Below, piece by piece: positions 13,113-24,757 of a stretch of DNA of 64,000 nt. Below the pieces are notes generated by a model that was not told the DNA's origin, ran no database searches, and was given only the letters and a program-made list of their open reading frames with translations. Source of the stretch: Crotophaga sulcirostris (taxonomy: Eukaryota > Chordata > Aves > Cuculiformes > Crotophagidae); the NCBI GenBank assembly GCA_013397455.1, contig VYZB01000239.1:180725-244724 (forward strand). Direction: 5' to 3'. Made by a program: the position numbers and the translations under genes. Numbering within the stretch: position 1 is the stretch's first letter; each line of letters begins with the position of its first letter.

Positions 13113-14204
13113 TTAAGATAAACTGTACCCACCCAGCCCACAGGCATTTCTTTGAAAAGCCCTCCCATTGTTCAAGATCTGCTCTGCCTCTTCAAATGTA
13201 AGTAACTGTTTCATGAGAGAAACCAGGCCCTTGAACAAGAAGTAATGAGAGATGATTTGTTAGGGAAAAGAAATGAATGTTGGTTTGCAGGGTGGCAAGA
13301 AAGGACTGTCATCCTCTCAGCTGCTCTGCAATAAGCAATGTGGAGTCTTGCAGTGGAGGGCAATCGTTGCCCTCGTTGTGTAAACCAGCAGCAAGAAGAT
13401 TTAGCATCTCCGGGGCAGATGCACAAAGTCAGCTCTATTCTATTTAACCACGTACCCTCATCAGTGCTTCTGCTTTCTGCTGTATCTCCCAATACATTCA
13501 ACAAACTAAAACCTCTGCACATAAGCAAGTGATCCTCAAGATCTGATTTATTATTAAACAGGCTTTCTATTGAGAGCATTTTAAACAAGATCACTGAGAT
13601 ATGATGGGATTATTGTATTTTCACATCTGTCCCTCACACATTTGAAAGCTCTCACCATCTCAAAGCACCAGTACTCCAAAATACGTATTAGATGACCTCT
13701 ACATGAAAGGTAGAAAAAGCATGTTGCTATAATTAAAAAAAAAAATGGAACAAGGAGGCAGGTGTTTGCTAATATCTACATGAATGTGTAGCCTGTGTTG
13801 CTGTTGAATCACATTTTACTGATAATCCAGGGATTAGACACACATAAATACAGTAAATGGGGAACACTGCCAAGTTGCTACAGTGAATTATCTACCTGTA
13901 GTTGCATGGACTTTCTCACTGAACAGTCAAAACTGCTCATGTTTGCAGCCTTGACTTATTTTCTTTTAATCCCTCACCCCGTATAAGGGCGCACATCATG
14001 GGCTTATATGTTATGGCTTTGAGGAAATCTTTTATTTAATTGTAATAGAGAAAGTTGTGTATTTGCAGTTATTTGCAAAAAGAAAGTACTGGACCTACTG
14101 AGAACCTGCATGGTAGGAGTCCAAGGGATCAATGTCTCCCTTGCTCCCACACTGGAATTAGGTGTTGTAGAGACTGACTCTACTTCTATTGTTGTCTTAA
14201 ACAT
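13113..14204. other. Unique sequence, no gene accepted
   Basis: It contains a 127-codon open frame on the - strand (13211-13594). That frame begins at a non-ATG codon, has no recognised domain and is overlapped by a 64-codon frame on the other strand, so I do not call a gene. An A11 run lies at 13735-13745. Nothing else is recognised. Confidence 0.65.
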
Positions 14205-14640
14205 CTGTTGTTTTTAACGTCTTCTTGAGTGCTGTGGCTTCTGATGGGCTGGCTGTGCCCCTGCAGAACAGGGGGAGGAGGTGCAGCAGCAGGTACTGCC
14301 CCGCCCACCTGGCTGCGCCTGGGCACCCAAACGGCTCAGACAGGGGTTCTTGTGGCAAGGACCTGTTGAACTGCCAGCGACCGTGGAGCCCCCAGCGCCA
14401 ATTCCAGGACATTCCCGGAGGAGCTTCTGTACATGCCGCAGTTAGAGAAGTTTTGCATGAAGACCACCCCTCGTGCTAATGGAGGGGACATGGGCTTGTC
14501 CTGTAAATAGAAGCCTGCCAAGAAGGCAGGGGTGCACCCACCAGCCACCAACCCTTTGGACCCGTCTGAAGACACTGCAGAAGGCACTGCAGAAGAACCT
14601 CAAGACCACGTTTTCCAGAGGCCCATGGAGTGGTGAATAT

Positions 14641-14709
14641 TTTCCTCTTCCCCTCCCCCTGCTCTTATTCCTTTCTCCCTCTCACTTCTTTCCTTTCTTC
14701 TTTTTTTTC
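14641..14709. repeat. Pyrimidine-rich tract
   Basis: About 70 bases of nearly pure C and T, with isolated A or G, beginning TTTCCTCTTCCCCTCCCCC and ending in a T8 run. The other strand is a polypurine run. It may be part of a retroelement (a polypurine tract lies just upstream of a 3' LTR), or a simple low-complexity region. Confidence 0.85.
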
Positions 14710-14848
14710 AATGCCACTGCTGTGCATCAGATCAGATCCAAGTTGTGTTGCTTTCTCCAGCTGCGTTGAGGGGATCACATTGGGATCTGAACAGACTGGG
14801 ATCTGGTTTTGCAACTTTTGTGAGGTTGCAACTCGGAGTGCACCCGAG

Positions 14849-14942
14849 TATTTGATTTGTTGTTTTGGCCATGCCCAAAATATTGATTTGTTGTTTTGGC
14901 TGTGCTTAAAATATTGATTTGCTGTTTTGGTTGTGTCCAAAA
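14849..14942. repeat. 31-bp tandem repeat, three copies
   Basis: Three consecutive copies of a unit beginning TATTGATTTGTTGTTTTGG and ending CCAAAA or CTTAAAA, at 14849-14880 (one extra T), 14881-14911 and 14912-14942. The copies differ at a handful of positions, so the array is not brand-new. It lies inside the GC-richer block at 14205-15240. Confidence 0.93.
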
Positions 14943-15240
14943 CAAACACTGTTTGAGTGTACCCTGGGAGATTTGTCGGTCTCCAGTTCCCTGCACTGAC
15001 ATCACAGGACCCATTCCTCTCTGACTGAGCAGATCTGGGGGAACCGGAGGGTGGGAGTGGACCCTGACAGGGGTCATTCTAGGTATTATTCTATGCAGTA
15101 GACAGTGATGTCTTGACATCCACAAAGCAGGGGAGCAATCACCCATTTCATTCTTCCCTGTTGCACTGAAAAGAAAGTAAGTGCTGACCACACTTTCTGA
15201 CGTGGCCAGCATCCTTCTGCAGCACTGTGTGCCAACCAAA

Positions 15241-17920
15241 TGTCACACGGTTCCTCTCCAGGAATAACAAGTACTCTCTCAAGTACTAACCCACTACTCT
15301 CCCCTTAAGAACAAACTTTGGTAGCAAGAATAATCCTCATTAGAGCGCTTCTTCCATCTCGCTTGTCTGCTGTGCAGGTACAGAGGAAAGCTCCTAAACA
15401 AACCCGTCATTATTGATTGTTTGGAATTTTCTGTGCCAAAAGGCTCATTGGCCCGATACGTAGTTCATTCTTAAAAATGGTCTGTACAGTCTGGATACTT
15501 TATTTATTTATTTTATTTATTATTTAATGTTTTATTTAAGAAGGAGCAAGCCATGGGATACTGATGACAGAAAAATGAAAATGAGAGTGTATTGAGCAAT
15601 CAGGACCCCAAAAAGTCTTAACGAATTCATTTGAAGGTTGAAGACTACAGCTCCTACATGTTGTGTTAACTGTGTTTGATGAACCCTGCAAGTGCTTAGA
15701 GAAAAAATAATCCTCAAAATAGTGAATTCCTCTCCCAGGAGAGTGTCAGGGAAGGTTGGGTGATTTGCCCAGACCAAAAAGCAACCCACATCGGAGTTTG
15801 GCTTAGGATGTTGTGCTCTGTGCCTACTGGCTTTTGTCTTTCTTCTGAAGAATATGACAGTACATAGTGAGGTGATAAAGAAGAGAGAAATGTGGTGCTT
15901 CCTTTAAAGTAGATTTTAGACATGTTTGCTCTACAAATAAGGCAGAAGGGCTTATGAATTCCCAAGGAATTACTTTTGGTCGAAGGAGCAAATATTATAA
16001 ATTAAAAAAATAGCTAAGGAAGGAGTTAAAAGGAATGTCAGAAAACACGGTATTAGGGCCATTTTTGTTGACTTTATCATTTACTGACCTAAATTTGCCA
16101 ATTACATAGAGTTGGAAAAGGAGGATAAAGTAAATACAGAGGAACAGAGCAAATAAATTCAAAATGATCTGAATAGATTCAGCTTAGAGGCTGGCTAAGT
16201 AGCTTATTGAGCTCAGTTGTACAGAAGTGTGAAGTAATAAGATTAAAAACTAAAAATAATCAAAGTGAATAGAGCCAAAAAGAAAATACAACAAATAACA
16301 GAATCCCAGAAGTACTTTTCCCTGTTTATGGTGGAGAAGATACAGCTTGCGGTTGGGCAGAGTCACAGGGACTTGGCCATAGGGCGCAGGCAGTGGTGCA
16401 GCTCCGGATGGACAGGACCATGCAGAAGCAGCTCCTGTAGACAGGGGGATCACACCCCGGGGGAGCTGAATGGGCTGTGTTTGGGAGGGAAAGGAAATGG
16501 AAAAATTGCAGAGTCATTGCATTTAATTATTGAATTTCTATCCGGCACCAGTACCAGCAGATGAGATAGGACTCATCCTGCGGGGCACATGTAACAACTC
16601 TAGCAGTGCTTTCCCCAGTTGTGTTCAGTTGACATAGTGTCTTTATTCTCATTTCAGTTCTGTGAGGTGCATTTTTTTTCCTCCACACCATATTTTGATG
16701 CCTAAAGCACTGTGATCAGTGTAAACAAATAAAAGTTCATGAGGTATCTATTAACCAGATTTATGGCAATTGTCTATTTTGCCTTAAAGAATTAAGAAAA
16801 AAAAGTGCCTTATTAATAAAACTGAGACTTGAGGAAGACAACGCTGAAATTTTTTTTTAAATACAGACTTTATTTTACCCTCATATAGTTAGAAAACTGA
16901 ACCAATAAAACTAAAATTAGATTCTCTTGAAGAATAACATGATGTCTTAGATGTGTTTTCTTTAAATCACAAATGATCCTCTATCAAATAATTAAAGACA
17001 CTGCCTTCTGTTTGAAATCAAGTTACTACTTTTTCTTTAAGATGTACCTTTATTGTGTTTGAGAAATTATACCAAGTATTTTCTATCTAAAGTAGCAAAA
17101 TAATTCCATAGTGGGATTTGTTCAGAGTAATGATAACAAGATTTAAAACACAGTTGCAACACAGGAAAACTTAGTGTAAAAAGGCTATTCTATGTCTTCA
17201 GCTGTCAACTAAATGTATATTGAATTTTGCAGAGCAAATTCAAATAAAAGTGTTGAGATTAAAAGTGATAAGGCAGCAACAGTGAGATCAGAATCCCTAC
17301 AAAAATTAGATTAAATTCTCCTCAGGATCATAAAAACCTTATTATCTTGACATGAGTAGATCAATCTTCGCAAGACAATTATCTTAACAAGTTAAAGTTA
17401 CTCTGATACACAAATTTTAGGCTATTTTTTTTCCTTCTCCTTGGTATGAGAATATACTGTGCATGGTCTAGGCATTCCTAGGTGCAAACTCAGACACAAA
17501 CATCTAGGCTATCATGGTGACAAATAAGAAATAAATTCTACCTGTAAACATCAATAAAGTCCTCCTTTAAGTAGCAAAAGCTTACATTACACTGAACTGT
17601 GAAATAGAACAGCACTAACTCTTGTCATTATATAGTTTATTGACTTCAGTATGAACTTATTTAACACTGGTTTTGTCTCTTCACTTTAATTCCAGAGTCT
17701 TTCCTGTAGCAGAAATAACCATGTTGCGTTTCTACTGCACCTATTATCAGAAAGTTCACCTGCCATATCCTGGAAATTACTGCTCATACCATATCTCTGA
17801 AGATGAATGATAAATGTAGAGCTGGAGAATGATGTGAGAATAGTCACCAATTAATCAGAGCCAGAGCCAAAAAGAGGGGTCCCAAACTTTTTACCCTTCG
17901 TGATGATAGAAGCAGGACTT
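15241..17920. other. AT-rich sequence, no gene seen
   Basis: No gene is supported. A TTTA-type low-complexity run is at 15499-15538. A short GC-richer patch at about 16350-16480 gives overlapping 63-99 codon frames on both strands without recognisable motifs. Long AT-rich parts with scattered homopolymers follow to 17920. Confidence 0.7.
15499..15538. repeat. TTTA-rich low-complexity repeat
   Basis: Imperfect TTTA/TTTTA/TTA iterations over about 40 bases, interrupted once by AATG. A simple low-complexity microsatellite. Confidence 0.88.
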
Positions 17921-17938
17921 TACTGTGATACTGTGATA
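17921..17938. repeat. 18-base direct repeat matching the CR1 tail at 18242
   Basis: TACTGTGATACTGTGATA occurs here and again at 18242-18259, inside the tail of the next CR1 fragment. It is either the tail of a second, almost entirely lost CR1 copy or one end of a duplicated segment. The two copies are identical over 18 bases. Confidence 0.85.
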
Positions 17939-18102
17939 TTTGGCTGGAAAGCACAGTGTTGTACCTGAGTGTTTTGGTTCATAAGCATTGGTAACTGAGA
18001 GGATGCACCTGGTGAGGGCAGGAATCTGTTGATACAGGGTGATACCAGGGTTCAGTTGACTTGCAGACACAGCTCAGTGATCATAGGAACCATAAATGGA
18101 TG

Positions 18103-18264
18103 AGACGTGGAGGCGTTTAAGAGGAAACTGGATGAGGCACTTAGTGCCAGGGTTTAGATGATGGGTTGGTGTTGGTGTCAGTGTTACTGTTGGGTTATAG
18201 GTTGGACTTCATGATCTCAAAGGTCCTTTCCAACCTTGTAATACTGTGATACTGTGATACTTTA
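18103..18264 (+). mobile_element. CR1 LINE 3' fragment
   Basis: It begins near GGAGGCGTTTAAGAGGAAAC and runs through GGTTGGACTTCATGATCTC and AGGTCCTTTCCAACCT to tandem GATACTGTG tail units. It is the same subfamily as the fragment at 1-138. It is 5'-truncated. A further 18-base copy of the tail unit lies upstream at 17921. Confidence 0.95.
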
Positions 18265-18374
18265 GCCCAGTCAGTACTGCTGTCGGCATTCAAAGAGAAA
18301 GCATAATCTGCTGATGGAATAGTTTTTCAAGCTTCTTTGAAACTTTTTGTTCCCATTTTTAACTGAGAATTTCA

Positions 18375-18515
18375 TGGATGCCCCATCCCTGGAGGTGTTC
18401 AAGGCCAGGCTTTGAACAACCTGATCCAGTGGGAGCTGTCACTGCCTGTGGGACTAGATGGGCTTTAAGGTCCCTTCCAACCCAAACCATTCTATGATTT
18501 TATGATTCTGTTGTT
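18375..18515 (+). mobile_element. CR1 LINE 3' fragment with internal deletion
   Basis: The CR1 3' UTR is recognised by TGCCCCATCCCTGGAGGTG, CCTGATCCAGTGGGAG, GGTCCCTTCCAACCCAAACC and the ATTCTATGATTTTATGATTC tail. Compared with the copies at 24758 and 56074, about ten bases are missing after AAGGCCAGG. It lies only 110 bp after another sense CR1 end of a different subfamily, so these were separate insertions. Confidence 0.97.
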
Positions 18516-21064
18516 TCTACTGGAACATGTAAAGTATTTTGTTACTGTGCAATAGTTTTGTGGGCCATCTTGTTCTTTTGGGATATTATTGACCTGGCTT
18601 TGGATTGAAAACTTGCTCACTGCCTACAGATTTAATTCTTAAGCAAATCAATGTAGTTCCATACCAAAAAATGTACCAAACAGGGATTTCTTTCTGATGG
18701 CAAAAGATCCTTGGTGTTGTCTTAAAAAATAAGTGTTTTAAATCCTTTCCAAATAAAAGGTCATTTGTATTTTACATCTTCTGATGTAAAATACATCTTT
18801 TTGCTTTTTAGCTTTAGAAATAGTTTCCTACTGAATACAGTTTCAGTAGGAAGTGCCTCTAAAACCTCATGGTATAGTATGGAATTAGTATGGAAAACGG
18901 TTATAAATACTTCTTGCAATGTAAAAGGTAATTATGACTCTAAATGAAGAAAGCAATTTCTTTGCACTATAAATGAACTATGCACAGGTGAGGACTAAAA
19001 CTATTTTATTAATGCAAAAGAAGACCAGATCATTTTTTCTGAAATTAAAGCTATCAAATGTGATAGAAAAATTATACCAAATTTGCAATATTACGATATA
19101 TTTTATAATATTTTCATCTGTGAGAGTTCATAATATAAATTATACATTCTTAAAAGTCAGGGGTTTATACATTTTGAACTACTTAACAACAGTGGTACAA
19201 GAGAAAATACTGAAATAAATGGCTTCAGAGACGCATGAAGGACAACTTGTTTCAGATAGCCTTACATAAACAGTGAGTTTAACATTCTGTACTGGTTTAA
19301 TTCCCACATAGTTTTTCAAGTTTTATTAACTCAGACAATTCATAATAATTATGATAAACAGACATTGTCATCAAAAATCAGCAGAAGTTTGATAAGATTA
19401 AATACAATGCAATGCATCTTCCTTGCTCACAGAGTCTGTATAATAAATTACTCCCAGGCTTCAGAGTGAGGCATTGTATAATTGAGCAAAACAGATCAAT
19501 TTTTAAGGATGCTTATTTAAATGCAAAACAGAATTTTTGAGAATGGTAAACTTGATTAAAATCCCTCTTTAAGTGCAAATCACAAACAACAATATCTAAT
19601 GCTCACAGGCCATAACCGTCCTATTAATAATACAATTTATTGTTCAGATATAATTGTAAGGTCTTAACGATGTGTCAGCTGTAATCTCCTTTAAAAATTA
19701 GAAGCTATGAACTCCACAGTCTTCTAATGTGCTGAAATACACACAATGGTTGAGCGACTCGCATTTGGTTACAGAAATGCACAGCATCTGATTAAAAGAT
19801 CAGGCTTTAGGTGTTTTGTCACACATCATTTTCACCATCTTTAATGGTATATTCCATACATTATACTACTCCTGCTCTTATGTAGATATTAAAATCAGAT
19901 CCAGAAATGACTGAATTGGAATTTAGCCATGTAAGTCCTGAATGCTTTTAAAATTGGTTCAATCTTCACATGCTGGCAATTCCCTGTCTGGATGCGGTTC
20001 TGCTTTTGCATAGCAAGAGCATTACAGACTTGAGACATCTGGACAGGCTATGACTATCCAGCAGACACACAACTATGACTGTAAGCAAAGCCAAATTAAA
20101 AAAACCCTACTCGTTCCAATGTAACTTTCAAATTCAAACAGGAATTTCTGGCAATCCCATGCCATACTCCTGTAAAAGTGAGCTGTTCGCTGAAAACAGT
20201 GAAAACTGTCACTTTCTTTAAAGGTGTGAGAGGAGCTGTGGCTTCTCCTCCTCTCACACCTTTATGCTGTCATCCCTTTTGCACCAATGGCAGGGGATTA
20301 GCACTCGCCTTCTAATTATGCATTTAGGTTCCTTTTCAAAGGTTTTTTATATGTGTTGCAACACGCATGGTTTTCAGTCCCCTTGAGAAGGAGTGAACCT
20401 AAGTCTCACACATCCTGCACACTCTAATGCTCTGTTACTATATACACATTTATATGAAAGGATAGCAGTGGCTTATGTTCATAACTGGAAATATATGCTT
20501 ATGCTCATGCCCTGTTGTCCTTCGGGGATGGCAAAATTTCTCTCAGTGTACAGCTGAAAATTGTGTTCTCTTCTTTTTTAAATTTTACTTCCAGAGAGCC
20601 ACAGAATTGGACAACAGAAGAACAACTTCCCAAGGAGAAAGAAGTGGAAGCTCTTTCAGTCACAGTTTTGCAGTTAGCATCCATGATCTGTTTTTCTTCA
20701 TCAAACTCCAACAACAACAAGGTTTCTGCTCAGAGAAGAAACAGAACTTTCTACCAAAATCCCTTTACGCTGTAAGAGCAGACTGAAGAATGAGACATCT
20801 GATCTTTGAAACAGTCTTAAACTTTGGTGAAACATAAGCATTGTAAGTGAAATATTTATTACTTTAATAATGCTTATTACTGCAGGTTAATAGCCATTTT
20901 TTAATAACCAATAAACTACTTACTAGCAACTCTGTGACTGTGCAGTTGAATTATGAAAGAATGAGCTTTGAGTTAGGCTTTTTAACGTAGTTTATATTCC
21001 TGTATACGTATACCAGGTTTGGGAGTTGAGGTGTTTTCACTCTAAGTTCATTCAGTCTCCTCTG
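18516..21064. other. AT-rich sequence with one perfect hairpin, no gene seen
   Basis: The longest frames are 103 and 86 codons, overlapping at about 20475-20786. A 71-codon frame lies opposite, and none has a recognised motif. The only notable structure is the inverted repeat at 20219-20264. Otherwise the stretch is AT-rich. Confidence 0.7.
20219..20264. repeat. Perfect 17-bp inverted repeat (hairpin) with 12-base loop
   Basis: The left arm TAAAGGTGTGAGAGGAG (20219-20235) is exactly complementary to the right arm CTCCTCTCACACCTTTA (20248-20264). The loop is 12 bases, CTGTGGCTTCTC. All 17 pairs are Watson-Crick. In RNA it would form a stable stem-loop, and in DNA a potential cruciform. The stem is shorter than a typical microRNA precursor. 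No terminator role is implied in this eukaryotic setting. It could be the remnant of a small inverted-repeat element. Confidence 0.9.
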
Positions 21065-21195
21065 AAAAGTGTTCAAAAAATGTGTAGATGTGATGCTTTG
21101 GGGCATGGTTCAGCAGGCACGGAGGTGGTAGGCTGACAGTTGGACTGGATGAGCTTAGAGGTCTTTTCCTACCTCAATGATTCTATGATTCTAAC
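21065..21195 (+). mobile_element. CR1 LINE 3' fragment
   Basis: It begins AAAGTGTTCAAAAAATGTGT, passes through GCATGGTTCAGCAGGCACGG, GTTGGACTGGATGAGCTTAG and AGGTCTTTTCCTACCTC, and ends with the ATGATTCTATGATTCTA tail. It shares its diagnostic TCTTTTCC core with the copy at 6721-6808. Confidence 0.95.
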
Positions 21196-21945
21196 ATAGT
21201 CAGTCTACCATTTATTACAGTCATTTATTATAGTATTTATTTCCATGGTGTTCGATTCTGTTTCACTGAACGTGAATAAATTTCAGGAAATAGGACCAAG
21301 TCAAACCTGCTTTCCTTGTTGCCAGATATGGAGCAGCTGTGGCTTCCAGCTCTCTTCTCAGCTCCTCTGATGCTCATCCTGCACAGCTATGGGTCTGGCT
21401 GAAGGCTGACTCATGCGGCTCTGCTCCTTCACTGCAAAAAAGACTCTTCCTAGCTTTAGCAAATCTAGAATTTCACCTACTGGCTATTGCAGAAAAAGTG
21501 GACCGACAAATTCATCTAGCTAAATGGTCTGACAGATTCTGGTTTGCATCTCTTTTACAGGATTGGTGACCTCTACGGGATGGGACACTGTGAGAAAAGG
21601 GTGAGAGTTTACTAAGTATTAGTAACTATTCAGCCTTATGATTAAATTGTTATGGTTAAATGGCACCTAACTACACCTAAGCACACAAAAGCTTTTCTTG
21701 TGTTCTCGAAGTATGGTCTTTGGCTTGCACCCCTTTCTTCCTCACTACCTCTGTCATGTCCCCTTGCTGTGTGTCCTGTTTTACTCTGCATAGCATTTAA
21801 TAACCATAGTGAATGCCATTTATTAGCTAACCAAAGTGAAGTTAATATGAATACAAACTGTGTAGCAAACAGTGTTGAACAAACAAGAGCCTAAATTTCA
21901 AAATGCAAGTCATTAAGCTCTCTGCTTTGTATTTTGTTTCCGTAG
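21196..21945. other. Unique sequence between two CR1 copies, no gene seen
   Basis: It holds 76- and 80-codon + strand frames (21339-21569 and 21652-21894) with no recognisable domain, flanking splice logic or homology I can name. Nothing else stands out. Confidence 0.65.
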
Positions 21946-22221
21946 TCATAGAATCATAGAATAGTTTGGACTGGAAGGGACCTTAAAACCTACCCAGTTC
22001 CACCCTCCTGCCATGGGCAGGGACACCTCCCACTGGATCAGGGGGCTCAAAGCCCCATCCAACCTGGCCTCAAACACCTCCAGGGATGGTGCAGCCACCA
22101 CTTCTCTGGGCAACCTGGGCCAGGACCTCCCCACCCTCACAGGAGAACATTTCTTCCTAAGATCTCATCTCAACCTCCCCTCTTTCAGCTTAAAACTGTT
22201 CCCCCTCATATTGCCCTGTAT
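21946..22221 (-). mobile_element. CR1 LINE, antisense, about 275 bp
   Basis: The tail complement TCATAGAATCATAGAATAG is at the left. The core GGAAGGGACCTTAAAACC, CCATGGGCAGGGACACCTCC, CACTGGATCAGGGGGCTC, CTCTGGGCAACCTGGGCC and TTTCAGCTTAAAACTGTTCC follow. Homology ends near 22221. It is close in sequence to the sense copy at 24758 and lies in inverted orientation to it. Confidence 0.98.
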
Positions 22222-24757
22222 TTTCATACATTAAAGCTAATGACTACAAAGAAATGACAGCTAGCTCAGTTATTATTAGGCAAATCAATTTTATCTACAT
22301 CATGATGTCATTTCATCACCAGCAATCCTGTTGGGCTTGGAATGCCTCTCCCTGAAAGTGCTCTAAATGGCCTGCTGATTCCTGTCTTAGAGATATGTGA
22401 ATCAGAAACTGTTATTCTATAATGTCATTAAGCAACATTCCTCAGCAGCCTGTCATGTGAGGATACCCAATCATCTGAGCTTTACTGAGTATGTAATGTC
22501 TGTGTATGCAGCACGTGCATGTGCAATATACAATATTTTATATGTTTTTTCGATGCTTCTCCTAGCATGTGTTCACCCTGATGGAGAGACAGCCATTTGA
22601 AAAAACAATGCAAAGTCATTTTGCTGTAAGTGTTTCCTGAAACAATGAATCATTTTGTTTTACAGTATCACCTGAAATACGTTTGGCAACATCCAATAAA
22701 TCCTGATGTTTATAGTGTGGAAATAAAAGGACAGGAGCAGAAGGAAATATCACCTATATTTCAGTGGTTTTATATTGGCTGTATTGGAGAGAAACTTAGA
22801 GGAACAGAAATTAACCATTTTCATACAGCTAGCTCAGTGTACCAAAGGAAAAAATAAATGAGAAGAACTGAAGCTGGGAGCGGGTCAGATTTTGAAATTA
22901 GAAGAGACAGAAAACGTAAGTAGCAAGGTGGAAATTTATGAAGATTGCTGAGGAAAGAGCTGTAATTTTGACTTTGATAAGGTAGAAAGGAGATATCCAA
23001 CATCTGGGGTGGTGCAGTCAGATAATGCACAATTTAGCAACCATATTCTTTCTATGAGACAAAGATAAATGTGACTATGCTGGGAAAGTTAGAGAAAAAG
23101 AATTTAAAGCCTTCAATGTATGAGATCCGTGATGAAAGATTTTGTTTAAAATTTCATTAACTATAAATTTAATTTCATGCAGATGAGAAGATTGCTTTCT
23201 GATTTGGGAAAGAACGACATTGCGTACTGGATTGTATAGTCCTCTGCTCTGAGCCTGTAAACTGCTATTAACAGAGCAAGTAATTAAAATATTTAGATTT
23301 GTGCCAGACAGGGATTGCAACAGGAAACTTTAAACTAAGACTAACTTTGACTAACTTAAGTGAAGGTTTACTAATTGTTTTTTTGTGAACTGACTTCAGT
23401 TTCCAATGTGGTTTGTCTTTTGCAAGGTTCAAAGTAGAAATCAAAATAAGTAATGATATCACTCAATGCATTAACATACAATGAAAGTTTGCATCTGGTT
23501 ATGAAATCACAAAGATAAGCAAAACCAGAAAACCCTTGATTATATGTTTGCAGTTAATTTCTAGTGTACATCTGCTTTATGCAATACTTTATGCTGAATC
23601 TGGCTAACCTGACTGTCTGTCATGGCTTGCATTAATCTAAACACTTGCTAAAACAGTTTTGACCATGGCTGTCTAGGATGCTGCATTTGTGATTTTAATC
23701 TACTTTCTCTGAAACGTCCTTTTTGCCATTCACCATACGCAAAACACCAGTATTAAAAACATAATCTAAGCAAAACTTTTCTTTCTATTTTTATTTTAAA
23801 TTATTCTATTATTACTAATAATTTATTTCTATTTTATTCTCACTGTTTTAGTAAGAAATAGTCCAATAGCTTGTTCATCAAATACTATAGGAAAAATAAA
23901 TACATTTGTACCCTCTTTGATGAATCACATTTTGAAGGAAATGCAACATCAAAAGCTACATTTCCGTAATATGCCTCATTAAGCTTCTTCTAAAACAGAG
24001 ACATAAAAATTCAAAATTAGTATGGAAAATCCACAGAAGGAAAGAATTACTTGTCAGATTTAACTTAGATTTTTTTAGACCATTCTTTGAATTAGAGCTA
24101 CAATGTAATAACTTGCATATGAATATATGGCTTATATTTCATTCCATTTGTAATTACCATTAAAATGTGTAATCAATTCAGTTTTAAAAAATCTCTTTGG
24201 ATCATGTGTATACATATTTGGGATTGGTGAAATGTATACTGAGCTTTCTTAGGTTTAAAAATTACAAGTTTAGATACATTGTTATTGTCTGAATTTTATG
24301 TATTAGCTATTCCTTCTGAAGATACATGAGCACAAGTCTTAACATAATATTTTCCTTGTACACAGAATATTAAATAAAAACTTACAGAAAGTAAATATTT
24401 AGGTTTACTAATTTGAAGCAGGGTAGTTTTACTAAGTATATTTTTATTCAGAAAAGACTGTTATGATTAAAGGATTATGTACTCTATTCTTGCTGTTTAA
24501 TAGTTCTTAAGTAGTAGTAGTAGTAAAACCTGCTTTAAGATACAATTCCAAATTTTTGCATAGAAGGGCTACGATGAGGGCTGTGATTTCTGATCAGAAA
24601 TGTTGGCCATTTCTAAAAAATCTGAAGTATAGGCTATGTGGACATGACAGTTGTTCTTCAACTCCAGCCTGTGACCATCACTGCAGGCAAACACACCTTT
24701 ACAGCAGTGCACCAACATCCCCTGCATTGTAAGTAAAGAAAAGTAGTTCCTAGGAAA
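22222..24757. other. AT-rich sequence, no gene accepted
   Basis: A 3' splice-site-like sequence (TTTTGTTTTACAG, AG at 22664-22665) precedes an open stretch to 22857, but no domain or donor supports an exon. A short GTA microsatellite is at 24510-24525. Most of 23500-24500 is strongly AT-rich with no other visible feature. Confidence 0.65.
24510..24525. repeat. Short AGT trinucleotide microsatellite
   Basis: Five uninterrupted copies of AGT. Too short to be notable, but a potential length polymorphism. Confidence 0.85.

Larger units (their letters stand above)
14205..15240. repeat. GC-richer block, possible decayed LTR retroelement (unclassified)
   Basis: This kilobase stands out from its AT-rich surroundings. 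In order it has a GC-rich part with several CpG (14225-14590), an almost uninterrupted pyrimidine tract (14641-14709), a repetitive GGGATCTG motif (about 14780-14805), a 31-bp tandem triplet (14849-14942) and a further GC-richer part ending near 15240. A long pyrimidine tract (polypurine on the other strand) plus internal tandem repeats suggests an old LTR element or part of its untranslated interior. I see no terminal repeats, primer-binding site or gag/pol motif. Short open frames overlap on both strands, with no recognised protein. It could equally be an unclassified non-autonomous repeat. Confidence 0.35.

Noticed and set aside
12610..13116. 168-codon open frame, the longest in the window
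   Set aside because: It lies entirely within an antisense CR1 copy, and several overlapping frames are open on both strands. The translation has no recognised domain.
13211..13594. 127-codon minus-strand open frame
   Set aside because: It begins at a non-ATG codon, has no recognised domain, and has an overlapping frame on the other strand. There is no splice or promoter context.
20219..20264. Reading the hairpin as a bacterial-type terminator
   Set aside because: The DNA is clearly from a vertebrate nucleus and no gene ends nearby.
22630..22857. Possible exon after a splice-acceptor-like TTTTGTTTTACAG
   Set aside because: The open stretch has no recognised domain and no donor site or polyadenylation context that I can tie to it. 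Acceptor-like sequences are common in AT-rich DNA.
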